A stretch of DNA of 35,172 nucleotides from Deltaproteobacteria bacterium (GCA_026388545.1 JAPLJS010000079.1:1-35172), one strand, 5' to 3'. Shown: positions 22,412 to 29,849, numbered from the stretch's first letter. Numbers and translations: made by a program. The notes: a model not told the origin generated them from the sequence alone.

Positions 22412-23062
22412 TTATGCCTTTGAAGCGATCCGGCAACCGAACTCGAACGCTTTCCGGCAGTCATCCGGAAACTCCGCCTTACGTCGTACTGCCTTCTTGG
22501 CCGGGTCCATATACTCCATAACGACCTTAGAATAGTCCGGAAACTGATAGGTATCATAGCAGCAGAAGGTTTCAGCCTCACCGAAGACCATGCGAAAGTA
22601 TGCCTCAGTGGAACTGAACATCGCCCCATAACCGCGTTCGGCGCACATCTCCTCGGTCGCGTTCATGGTGTAGATGATTCCCGTCCTGATCCTCCGCGGA
22701 AATGCAGACCGGGGCGGTTTAGAATATACGAGGGGGGCAAACAGAAGTCGTTCCATGAATGAGCGCATCTCACCGGTCATTGCTCCGAAGTATATAGGTG
22801 TTCCCAAGATAATCGCATCGGTTTCGTCCTCGATCTTTTTGAGTATCGGGCTAAGGTCATCCTTCAGCGCACATCTTCCGTTGTGCGGCCCATCAATGAT
22901 TTTGCATGCGAAGCAACTCATGCATCCCTTGAAGGCAAGATCGTACAGGTGCACCAACTCGGTATCAGCCCCTTGTGAAGCAGCGCCTTCGAGAGCCTTC
23001 GTCAGCAGGGTCGCCGTATTCCAGTTCTTTCTCGGGCTTCCGTTGATACCAATGATCATCAT
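22412..23062 (-). CDS. Flavodoxin-fold NAD(P)H:FMN reductase with iron-sulfur motif (ISF-like)
   Basis: This 216-residue protein begins with the FMN loop GINGSPRKNWNTATLL (5-20). Cysteines at 47, 50, 53 and 64 (GCMSCFACK) match the cluster motif of archaeal-type iron-sulfur flavoproteins, although the last spacing is longer than usual. GTPIYFGAMTG (about 87-97) is the second FMN loop. Such proteins move electrons between ferredoxin-type donors and small oxidants in anaerobes. A GGGGACAG region precedes ATG 23062. It sits in the cassette-like island between attC-like sequence and the PPOX gene. Confidence 0.85.
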   Translation of the reverse strand: MMIIGINGSPRKNWNTATLLTKALEGAASQGADTELVHLYDLAFKGCMSCFACKIIDGPHNGRCALKDDLSPILKKIEDETDAIILGTPIYFGAMTGEMRSFMERLLFAPLVYSKPPRSAFPRRIRTGIIYTMNATEEMCAERGYGAMFSSTEAYFRMVFGEAETFCCYDTYQFPDYSKVVMEYMDPAKKAVRRKAEFPDDCRKAFEFGCRIASKA

Positions 23063-23164
23063 GTCTCACTGTCCCCTTTCTGGTTGTCGAACGATCACGC
23101 ATCAGAGGCGCGAGCGTCAGTCCGCGTCAGTCTGGCTGTGCTGGTTATGTGATAGCTCGGTTCT

Positions 23165-23584
23165 CTACCCAACTTCAAAATTCTCAGATTTAAAATTGCT
23201 GTAATACCTTCCGTTTTGAGCTGTGAACCTGAGTACGCAGTAATCGGGATCAGTTATACCCTTTGGATAATACATCTCGTCACCAGGCTTCCAGATCATT
23301 TCCTTAGATGCGCTATCATGCAGGACTTCCATAGTTCCCCTAAGCATAACGCCCTTGAAGAATCGTTTATCAAAGAAATACAAGCAAGCTTTCGGGTTAT
23401 TGAGATATTGCCTTACCCTCATTGAGGATGTATTCGTCGTGAAGAAGATATGCTTTATGCCTTCCCTTTTCCTCGGTGGAAGCATCGCTTTTGAATTAGG
23501 AAAACCGTCTTCATCAACGGAACTGATTATAGATACGCTTGCTTTGTCGATCAGATTGCCAATTGTTTTGATCGAATTTCTCAT
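23165..23584 (-). CDS. Pyridoxamine 5'-phosphate oxidase-family FMN-binding protein
   Basis: This 139-residue split-barrel protein has SVSIISSVDEDGFPNSKAMLPP (about 16-37), FFTTNTSSMRVRQYLNNPKACLYFFD (47-72), and a C-terminal YCVLRFTAQNGRYYSNFKS, all typical of general-stress/PPOX-like flavoproteins. The probable activity is FMN-dependent reduction of small molecules or FMN storage, not vitamin B6 synthesis. AAGGAGAAC lies just upstream of ATG 23584. It neighbours the flavoprotein gene, and the two could be functionally paired. Confidence 0.85.
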   Translation of the reverse strand: MRNSIKTIGNLIDKASVSIISSVDEDGFPNSKAMLPPRKREGIKHIFFTTNTSSMRVRQYLNNPKACLYFFDKRFFKGVMLRGTMEVLHDSASKEMIWKPGDEMYYPKGITDPDYCVLRFTAQNGRYYSNFKSENFEVG

Positions 23585-23622
23585 TCTTTTTGTTCTCCTT
23601 CACATAACTAAAGATCACAGGC

Positions 23623-23783
23623 CAAGGAACGAGCGATCGGTAGGTTACCTAATTTTTTCTGCAAGCAATCGTAATCTTAGGTGTATATTTTGTGGCCAAA
23701 ATGGGCAGTTTAAGGCTCAATATAGGCCGTTTTTCAATCATATTCTTTATGATTCCTATTACTTATCTTTGTCCGACCCCATT
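23623..23783. repeat. 160-bp direct repeat, copy 2
   Basis: Second copy of the repeat at 21638-21801, same orientation, with small indels. Together the copies bracket three genes (SRPBCC, iron-sulfur flavoprotein-like, PPOX). It occupies the gap between the PPOX gene and the Mrr-type nuclease gene. Confidence 0.75.
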
Positions 23784-23831
23784 GATCGAGAATCAGACGC
23801 TGGAATGAAAAACGCCAGATGCTATTCCTGG

Positions 23832-24644
23832 TCAGCTCGATGCCGTGTAATTTTTTATTGCACGACAAGCAGGAAACCTTGAACAGCCCCAGAATTGTTG
23901 GCCAACGTTTGCTCCTTTTCGTGCAGTCCTTAACACCATTTCACTGCCGCATTCTGGACAGACAACAGATGTTTTTGTAACAGTTGGCGCTGCTTTACGA
24001 TCACGCTGAACGTTCTTGATAAATTCAAACAGTTGAAAGCCTTCGACCAAATCGATTGGTTTGTTTGCTGCAAAATTCTTCGCCTCTTGAGTAAAGAAAC
24101 CAGAAGTCATTAAAATTGACCTATTTGCATTTTGAGAAATCTGAACGCCGTATAACTCGCGAACTTTGTCAACACCGACCTTGATATTTCGCCATTGCTT
24201 ACATTGAACAAGGATCAGTTCGCCATTCTTTTTCAATGTCAAATCAATGCCGCCATCAGGTCCAGCACTGGTATTTTCATATACCGTATATCCTTGACGC
24301 CGGTAAGCTTCCCCCACTAATTCTTCAAATTCCTTCCAGTTTAAATTACGAACGGTATCAATGGATTCCTGCTTATCTAAAAGTTTACGCTTCCGCCAAT
24401 AATTAATTACCGAAATGGGAGTAGGAATTAACAAAATTAGTGCAATTATCGGAGCAAGCGAGGGCGCGGCAGTAGCCAGCCCTTTGAACAGCATATATGT
24501 TATGTCTGCTGGCCCCTTTTGCTGAATTTCTATTGAGGGTATGAAGTATTTGAGAATCAGATATGAAATGCCAGATAACGCTACACTAACCCACCACGGA
24601 AACAGAGCCAGCATGTCGAGAATTGATTGATTCTTTTTTGCCAT
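23832..24644 (-). CDS. Membrane-anchored Mrr-like restriction endonuclease with topoisomerase-type zinc finger
   Basis: The 270-residue protein has two N-terminal membrane helices (about 15-35 and 56-80). An Mrr_cat nuclease domain (about 100-205) starts at LNWKEFEELVGEAYRRQGYTV, has Asp134 in GPDGGIDL, and QCK at 147-149 (QxK variant of D-QxK), plus SILMTSGFFTQEA. A C-terminal zinc ribbon (Cys229, 232, 254, 260), as in topoisomerase I zinc fingers, ends the protein. Mrr-like proteins cut modified or foreign DNA, and membrane anchoring suggests action on incoming DNA. The gene lies in the cassette island, before the second repeat. Confidence 0.88.
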   Translation of the reverse strand: MAKKNQSILDMLALFPWWVSVALSGISYLILKYFIPSIEIQQKGPADITYMLFKGLATAAPSLAPIIALILLIPTPISVINYWRKRKLLDKQESIDTVRNLNWKEFEELVGEAYRRQGYTVYENTSAGPDGGIDLTLKKNGELILVQCKQWRNIKVGVDKVRELYGVQISQNANRSILMTSGFFTQEAKNFAANKPIDLVEGFQLFEFIKNVQRDRKAAPTVTKTSVVCPECGSEMVLRTARKGANVGQQFWGCSRFPACRAIKNYTASS

Positions 24645-24682
24645 TAATTTTCCTCTATTTTATGGGTTAACGCAAAATGTCT

Positions 24683-24710
24683 GGTAATTGGTGGCTGTTG
24701 TTCCCGATTT
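24683..24710. repeat. Short dispersed repeat, copy B
   Basis: GGTAATTGGTGGCTGTTGTT plus CCCGATTT parallels copy A at 20666-20690. It lies just upstream of the Mrr-like gene start, in a 280-bp non-coding gap that also contains an attC-like site. The gap has no other recognisable gene. Confidence 0.5.
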
Positions 24711-24817
24711 CATACATATTCATAGAGTTTTCCGGTTGCATATAACCCCCCCTATGAGCGCACCAATTGAGCAACCGGCTATTGAGCGTATCTTGTAATC
24801 ATTTTCTTCAAGCCAAT

Positions 24818-24919
24818 GAATAACGCCAATGTGCGCTAAACATCGAGCGCTGCCGCTTCCAAGAACCAGAGATACGGTTTTCAGGATGACCAGCTTGACT
24901 GGTCAATCCTGTTGTTATA
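24818..24919 (-). other. attC-like site after the HEPN/Abi-like gene
   Basis: On the minus strand, 5 nt past the stop of the gene at 24925, the sequence begins TATAACAAC and ends 102 nt later in GGCGTTATTC, the complementary R''/R' boxes of VCR-type attC sites. Inside, near one end, is a stem AGGAT-GACCAG/CTGGTC-A-ATCCT (24883-24910) with a bulged base. The internal L boxes pair poorly, so this may be a degenerate or hybrid site. Confidence 0.45.
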
Positions 24920-24924
24920 CAAAA

Positions 24925-25863
24925 TTATTTTCGAGTGATAAGGGACTTAACCCAAGTCATAGCAGACTCTATGACAAAAGTCTCTTGCTCCTGAGTTAGC
25001 TGTGGCATTTCTTCTGCACCAGGGCCATGCCCATGGGGATTTCTAAGCTCTGAAAATAACATCTTCAGCAAATTAGCCTCCCAGACGTCTATGAATCGCC
25101 CGTTCGACTTGCTTACTAAGTTGTCTATGTAGCTGGCAGCTCCTTTTTCCTTTCCAGATGTAAACCCCTTCTCATCAGAAATGATTTTAATAGTGCTTTC
25201 AAGAGCTTTAAAGGCATATAAGGCAGCATCCCTACCTTTGATGTCTCGCCTGTGGATGGCTTCTTTCATGTCAATATCAACGTTCTTCCATTTTTGATCT
25301 TTCAGGAGTGCCCAAAATGGCTCCTCAATTTCCTGCGCTATCACTTGATCGTTGGAAAATTGAATATAACCGTTGTGGTAATGTAGTGGAAAACCACAGG
25401 TGCGGAATCTGGAATTGAGCTCGGAGATGGCAGATGATAACGCCGCTGATAGAGAAGTATATGCGGCGATGTTTGTGGGAGAAAAAAGCCCTTTCTTCTG
25501 GGTTTGCATCGACTCTGCAAAAGATTCAAGTTCACGGAAGATGAGTTCTATAAGGCTGATCCTGAGCTTAATAAAATAGTCACCCTCTCCATGGCGATCG
25601 TTCCAAAGATTATAGCGTTCAAAAATCAGGAGCCCACAGATCTCATCGTCGGTGCTTCCTGGCCCCAACGACACTAATCCTATTTCTCTAGCAAGTTTTT
25701 TGTGAGATTTTGTGAAAATATCGATTGGGATTTTGTAACCCTTACAGATATCCTCAAAGATAATATGACCAGCCTGCGTGAATAAAATCTGAACTTGAGG
25801 AGGGATATTCCCACCGTAGAACAACGGGTGATTGTACCTCGTATAGAAAACATCGTTGATCAT
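24925..25863 (-). CDS. HEPN-like/abortive-infection (AbiJ-like, STM4504/CBY_0614-like) protein
   Basis: This 312-residue soluble protein resembles a family annotated as abortive-infection or STM4504/CBY_0614-like. It has DYFIKLRISLIELIFRELE (about 95-115), LNSRFRTCGFPLHYHNGYIQF near 150-172, and a C-terminal helical domain with a FKALESTIKIISDEKGF stretch. RNPHGHG at 274-280 resembles the HEPN RNase motif RxxxxH. HEPN proteins in defence systems typically act as RNases that halt growth after phage infection; here this is inferred. GAGGT precedes ATG 25863. attC-like sequences lie directly on both sides, making it a good candidate cassette gene. Confidence 0.7.
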   Translation of the reverse strand: MINDVFYTRYNHPLFYGGNIPPQVQILFTQAGHIIFEDICKGYKIPIDIFTKSHKKLAREIGLVSLGPGSTDDEICGLLIFERYNLWNDRHGEGDYFIKLRISLIELIFRELESFAESMQTQKKGLFSPTNIAAYTSLSAALSSAISELNSRFRTCGFPLHYHNGYIQFSNDQVIAQEIEEPFWALLKDQKWKNVDIDMKEAIHRRDIKGRDAALYAFKALESTIKIISDEKGFTSGKEKGAASYIDNLVSKSNGRFIDVWEANLLKMLFSELRNPHGHGPGAEEMPQLTQEQETFVIESAMTWVKSLITRK

Positions 25864-25881
25864 GTAGCGTTACCTCTTTTT

Positions 25882-25970
25882 GTATAACGCCTGAGCTGTG
25901 GAGCCGCCGAACGTCAGCGAGGATACTTAGCGCTCAGCAGAAGACGGTCCGCACAAGAGAATTGTTATAT
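25882..25970 (-). other. Integron attC-type site (VCR-like)
   Basis: Read on the minus strand, the 89-bp segment starts TATAACAATT 2 nt after the stop of the gene at 25972 and ends GGCGTTATAC. The R''/R' boxes are exact complements. The arms TGTGCGGACCG and CGGCTCCACA pair with one extrahelical base, as attC folds require. The next gene starts 18 nt later. This agrees closely with large attC sites in sedentary integrons. Confidence 0.7.
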
Positions 25971-25971
25971 T

Positions 25972-26241
25972 TCAGTCAGCTTCATTGATAGATTCGATTG
26001 CTTGAATTAATTCTTTGAGAAGCTCTCCAATTCCAGACATTTGTTCATCATGTGTGTCACCATTCTCTACATAAAGATCATTTTTGCGTTGTAATTCGAG
26101 AACTTTTTTTGCTTCTATTACATCGGATACTGACACTTTTTTTTCTTTCGAAACCTTTATGGCATTTTCAAGAAAGTCTTCAATATCTAATAATTTGATA
26201 ACTCGATGATTTCTTTCCGGTTGTTTAAACAATGTTCCCAT
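25972..26241 (-). CDS. Small hypothetical protein, putative cassette gene
   Basis: An 89-residue charged, helical protein with no signal peptide, cysteines or recognised domain. VIKLLDIEDFLENAI and a KKVSVSDVIEAKKVLELQR heptad-like stretch suggest a coiled-coil or helical-bundle protein. A near-ideal AAAGGAGG lies 5-6 nt before ATG 26241, so it is expressed. Its stop abuts the attC-type site at 25882-25970, making the pair a textbook cassette. Function unknown; it may work with the HEPN-like protein encoded next. Confidence 0.65.
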   Translation of the reverse strand: MGTLFKQPERNHRVIKLLDIEDFLENAIKVSKEKKVSVSDVIEAKKVLELQRKNDLYVENGDTHDEQMSGIGELLKELIQAIESINEAD

Positions 26242-26589
26242 TGTAACCTCCTTTAGCTATTGATATATAACGAGTCTGCAGGAAAAGTCTGATTTGACCA
26301 TTTTGTGAAAAATTCCGCTTAATTAAATTAGATACTTATAAACCTAGGAAATGCAAAAATAACAGGTTTTACCCCTTTTCCTACAGGCTCAACATCAAAA
26401 GTCAGCCGCCTAACTTGTTCGGCTCGAAAACTCCAGCCTGTCTTCTATCAATTCTGGATACTTGCTCATAATATTTTGTAATCTTTTTCCAACATTACAT
26501 TTTTACCTCAGTATATATAGACGACATATTTCTAACTTATAAAGAAACTCCGTCAGTCAAGCCGATAGATCCCTCTATTAGAACTCGTT
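26242..26589 (-). other. Non-coding gap with possible frameshifted coding remnant
   Basis: No intact gene is seen in 348 bp. On the minus strand two short open stretches in different frames read like one interrupted protein. One ends in VFEPNKLGG, and after a +1 shift a second reads LTFDVEPVGKGVKPVIFAFPRF before a stop at about 26330. That tail loosely resembles Rep_3-type plasmid initiators, but this is weak. CGTTATATATC at 26263-26273 could be the R' end of a degraded attC ahead of the small gene at 26241. Confidence 0.25.
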
Positions 26590-27738
26590 CTACATTGGCT
26601 GCACCTTCATACTGATACTCAGGCCGGTCTGCAATTTCCTCACAACCTGAGCGTATACTTCGTCGAAGTCCCAGAAGTTGTTGAACGCACTCATAGTAAA
26701 CTGCAAGAACTCCTTCTGACCGTCATCAGGTTGTAGTCGCATGAGTTGCTCGATTACCGTGGAGGGCACTGGCCAAAGTACCCCCTGGTTCATGATCAGC
26801 TTTGGTAGTCTTATACGCCCAATAGTGACCGAAGCACGGGCAGGAGCGGAGAGGAACCCACGCAAGGCTTCTTCCGTTTTGAAGACATTCGGAGCTGCAT
26901 CGAAGAGCCCCGCAGGAAACTTCACGCGCAAAGTTCGGCGCTCTGTAGCTCTCGTGAGCGCGTCAACTAACTGATATGCCCTCCCCTCCCCTTTTAGCTG
27001 AAAAGTCAAGGCTGAAACTTCGTATTTAACCTGAATGTTGTTTATGGAGTTCTTACGACCGTCCGCCAGATACTTCCAGTCATCGGGTATTTCCATGCGG
27101 TAGACGTGACTTCCGCAAATCAGAGGAGGAGTTCCCCTAAGCCAAGCCGCCCAAAGTAGATCGGCGATAGACCCCTTATAATTTCCATCTATGTCGTAGT
27201 ACTGCATGTGCTGGAATGAGCCGCCCTCAATCATCTCATCGGTGTTAAAGGTGAGTTCTTTTAACGCACAGGCCATAAAAACGTGTGACTGAATTGCATC
27301 AAAAATGAGATCCTTGGCCTCTGAAAACTCGGCCCCTGCCAAGACAAGAGTTCTCATTCCGACTTCTTGAGCTCGTTCAACTGCCGGTTGAGTGAATCCG
27401 GCAGTTGATACGAAGATACTCGTTTGGGTTGGGAGACCGACATCCATTAGCTTGCCAACAAAAGTGTCGATCTGTGGCGAATCAGTTCTCCTGTTATGAT
27501 GTTTGCATTCGACCGCCAGATGGATTGGCTGCCCGGCAAGGCTGCCGGTGATCAGCACGTCGATTTCGCGCATGCCACCTCTACCTCCACGTCGCCTAAG
27601 CGCAGGGAGTCGCACATTTTTCTGAACCCGTACATCGGGAGCCTGAAAGACGATAGCCACGATCTGTTCGACGAGCTTCCATTTCTTCGATCTCTTTGTA
27701 GTGCCATCGATTCTGTCAGTAGCAGGCATGACTTTCAT
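26590..27738 (-). CDS. PD-(D/E)XK (Mrr-like) restriction endonuclease with large C-terminal domain
   Basis: A 382-residue protein. The N-terminal nuclease domain (about 15-150) shows Glu24 (KLVEQIVAIVF), Asp60 in REIDVLITG, and ECK at 77-79 in LAVECKHH, a complete PD-(D/E)XK site. IFVSTAGFTQPAVERAQEVGM (about 107-127) is typical of Mrr-like folds. Residues 150-382 form an additional domain I do not recognise, probably for target recognition or partner binding. No methyltransferase adjoins it directly; the nearest lies beyond one small gene. It could be a modification-dependent nuclease or part of the neighbouring defence cluster. The ribosome site before ATG 27738 is weak. Confidence 0.8.
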   Translation of the reverse strand: MKVMPATDRIDGTTKRSKKWKLVEQIVAIVFQAPDVRVQKNVRLPALRRRGGRGGMREIDVLITGSLAGQPIHLAVECKHHNRRTDSPQIDTFVGKLMDVGLPTQTSIFVSTAGFTQPAVERAQEVGMRTLVLAGAEFSEAKDLIFDAIQSHVFMACALKELTFNTDEMIEGGSFQHMQYYDIDGNYKGSIADLLWAAWLRGTPPLICGSHVYRMEIPDDWKYLADGRKNSINNIQVKYEVSALTFQLKGEGRAYQLVDALTRATERRTLRVKFPAGLFDAAPNVFKTEEALRGFLSAPARASVTIGRIRLPKLIMNQGVLWPVPSTVIEQLMRLQPDDGQKEFLQFTMSAFNNFWDFDEVYAQVVRKLQTGLSISMKVQPM

Positions 27739-27822
27739 TGATAAACCGTCTATTATGGAAAGGATTCAACTTCGCAAAGCTTTGCGGAATTGCGTGGCAC
27801 TAACTGTCACGTCATTGCCAGC

Positions 27823-28113
27823 TCACGGTAAAGTGATTCTCCAAAAACCTCTCTCGCCTTCCTCTATCCAGTAACCTTCTAAGAATTTGCTATTTGGAAT
27901 TCGATGCAAAGTAGCTCGTGCTTGCCTTTCTGGACATTTCAATACAAAATGACCATGTCCTTTATCCTTTCCTTCGTAAATAACCACTCCATTATCATCT
28001 TTATAGGATAGTACAATTACATTTCCGTTTATTCTGATTTCGCATTCTTCCCCTTCATCAGCGGGAGTTTCATCGTAAAACACGGTATCCATCAATGCTG
28101 TTTTTGCCACCAT
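27823..28113 (-). CDS. Small hypothetical protein in restriction cluster
   Basis: The start chosen is ATG 28113 (96 residues), because GGAG lies about 10 nt upstream. A 7-codon longer frame exists. The product is beta-rich and acidic, with DTVFYDETPADEGEECEIRI, a KDDNGVVIYEGKDKG turn and a C-terminal GYWIEEGERGFWRITL. There are no catalytic motifs or membrane segments. It lies between the methyltransferase and the second nuclease on the same strand, so a role in the restriction cluster is possible, but function is unknown. Downstream (27776-27792) the sequence contains a palindrome around CGCAAAGCTTTGCG. Confidence 0.6.
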   Translation of the reverse strand: MVAKTALMDTVFYDETPADEGEECEIRINGNVIVLSYKDDNGVVIYEGKDKGHGHFVLKCPERQARATLHRIPNSKFLEGYWIEEGERGFWRITLP

Positions 28114-28204
28114 TAGTAGTAATCTCCTATGCACTTTAGTGCCGCCAATTACTGGCAGGTTGGAAGCTCAGAAGTGTCCACGCACCTTGCAGTGCCTTCT
28201 TGAC

Positions 28205-29113
28205 CTAATCCAACTTCTTCTTTGCCGGTCTTACTTCATACAGAGCCTGATCTTCCATGACGGAATACTCTTGCTCTGCGCTGATTTTCTCAAATTGGAG
28301 ATTGATTTTTGAGAAGAGATCCGAGCTTTCGACTTTCAGGTATCGTGCCGTCATCCTGCAATATTCAGGATCAATCTCAATCCCAATACTGTTACGGCTT
28401 GTCCTTAAGGCCGCAATCATTGTCGTGCCTGTACCACAAAATGGATCAAGCACAGTATCTCCGACGAATGAAAACATGCGTACCAATCGTGTTGCCAGTT
28501 CCAAAGGAAACGGCGCCGGGTGGTGTTTTGTTGAAGCCCCCGTTATGTTCCATATTTGTTGGAACCAGCGGGCAAACTCCTCTTTGGTTAATTTGCTTGC
28601 CCTTCGCTGTGCCTCCGTCGGTTTTCTATACCCGCCAGGTTTCCTCTGCATGAGGATGAATTCCATATCGTTCTTAATGATGGCGTTAGGTTCGTATGGT
28701 TTGCCGAGAAACTTGGAGCCATTTGTAACTTCATACGAGGCATTTGCGATCTTATGCCAGATGATGGGATTCAGGTTGTCAAAGCCAATTCGACGACAGA
28801 TGACAGAAATATCTGCATGAAGCGGAAACACAAGATGCCGACCAAAATTACGCCGCGCAACACAAACGTCCCCTACGACACAAACCATGCGCCCGCCAGG
28901 AACGAGTACGCGGAAAATGTGTCGCCAGACCTTCTCCAACTCCGAGAGAAATGTTTCATAGTCCTGAACGTGGCCGAGCTGATCCGGGTTTTCATTGTAA
29001 CGCTTGAGGTTCCAATACGGAGGAGATGTAACAACAAGGTGAACCGACTCAGGCTTCAGAAAAGACAATTCCCTTGCATCACCGTTGATTAGTCTGTGGA
29101 GAGTTGACTGCAT
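28205..29113 (-). CDS. Type II DNA methyltransferase, beta-class (TSPPYW type)
   Basis: The start chosen is ATG 29113 (302 residues), 4 nt after the stop of the restriction gene. A longer frame to 29203 would overlap that gene by 86 nt. Motif IV TSPPYWNLKRY (29-39) comes before motif I DPFCGTGTT (223-231), with the target-recognition region between, which defines beta-class N6-adenine or N4-cytosine methyltransferases. SPPY favours N4-cytosine slightly but does not decide it. Its likely job is to protect the sites cut by the adjacent PaeR7I/XhoI-like nuclease. Confidence 0.92.
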   Translation of the reverse strand: MQSTLHRLINGDARELSFLKPESVHLVVTSPPYWNLKRYNENPDQLGHVQDYETFLSELEKVWRHIFRVLVPGGRMVCVVGDVCVARRNFGRHLVFPLHADISVICRRIGFDNLNPIIWHKIANASYEVTNGSKFLGKPYEPNAIIKNDMEFILMQRKPGGYRKPTEAQRRASKLTKEEFARWFQQIWNITGASTKHHPAPFPLELATRLVRMFSFVGDTVLDPFCGTGTTMIAALRTSRNSIGIEIDPEYCRMTARYLKVESSDLFSKINLQFEKISAEQEYSVMEDQALYEVRPAKKKLD

Positions 29114-29117
29114 TGTC

Positions 29118-29849
29118 TCACGCAAAGGTCGCCACATGGGCGATGAGGATTCTTGCGAAACGTTCGATTGAAAGATCATCCGCAGGGGTTTTGAATTCCC
29201 CATTCAAGCCGTCTTGGCTAGTCGAAGTGAGGAAGGCGGAGGCGGTGTAATGACGTTCCAGAACCAGTTTTCGGCAGAACAGTTCATACCGACGCATGTA
29301 TGATGCGCCAACGAATTCGGGAAACACCTTGAAGTGATGCTCCTGGACACTGACAGGACGGTTGGATGCATCACAGTCCTCCAACATGAAGAAATAGCCC
29401 AGAAAAGGTTGGGGGCTTTCCAAGTATGCTCGCTCACGGAATGCCGTCCAAAGGTCAAGAGCGCTTCCCATCGCCTCTTCTGTCCTGTTGTTGAAGTTGT
29501 TGCCAAAAGATGGACCAACCTGTGATTTGGTTTCAATAGCGGCGACCAATGTCCGATCACGGACAATAAGAAGGTCCCATTCCTTGGTGGGTCGGAAAAA
29601 ACCAGGTAGCGCAACAGCTTTCTTTCTGAACACGTATTGGCGGGGAATTCCTGCCTCAGCGACAAGCGATGTAAAGAGGTCGATAAATCCATCCATCTGA
29701 GCACCGCCAGTAACGGCACTACGCAGACCTTGGTCGGCTTTGCCACCTGCTTCTTGTTTCTTCCACTGGACAGCCCTTGTTTGCCAGTAGTGAGCGACTG
29801 CTTTGGCGGTACGATCTGCCATCTGTTTCGCAATTTCGTGATTATTCAT
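29118..29849 (-). CDS. PaeR7I/XhoI-like type II restriction endonuclease
   Basis: This 243-residue protein is of PaeR7I size and pattern: AVTGGAQMDGFIDL near 45-58, FFRPTKEWDLLIV with Asp92, and AAIETKSQVGPSFGNNFNNR with ExK at 106-108, followed by EEAMGSALDLW. PaeR7I and XhoI cut C^TCGAG, so this enzyme may do the same. CTCGAG occurs in the window (for example at 17848 and 21877), so host protection by the adjacent methyltransferase would be needed. There is no good ribosome site at ATG 29849. Confidence 0.9.
   Translation of the reverse strand: MNNHEIAKQMADRTAKAVAHYWQTRAVQWKKQEAGGKADQGLRSAVTGGAQMDGFIDLFTSLVAEAGIPRQYVFRKKAVALPGFFRPTKEWDLLIVRDRTLVAAIETKSQVGPSFGNNFNNRTEEAMGSALDLWTAFRERAYLESPQPFLGYFFMLEDCDASNRPVSVQEHHFKVFPEFVGASYMRRYELFCRKLVLERHYTASAFLTSTSQDGLNGEFKTPADDLSIERFARILIAHVATFA

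Noticed and set aside
23070-23160. Gap between the flavoprotein and PPOX genes as a fourth attC
   Set aside because: CACATAACC and GATCGTTCGAC are placed suggestively, but the arms pair poorly and a short tandem GACTGACGC explains much of the symmetry.
27739-27822. Palindrome around CGCAAAGCTTTGCG as an attC site
   Set aside because: The arms are not flanked by RYYYAAC/GTTRRRY boxes in the right order; it may be only a hairpin.
29114-29203. Longer start for the DNA methyltransferase
   Set aside because: It would overlap the restriction gene by 86 nt and adds residues not typical of the family; ATG 29113 fits the gene spacing better.
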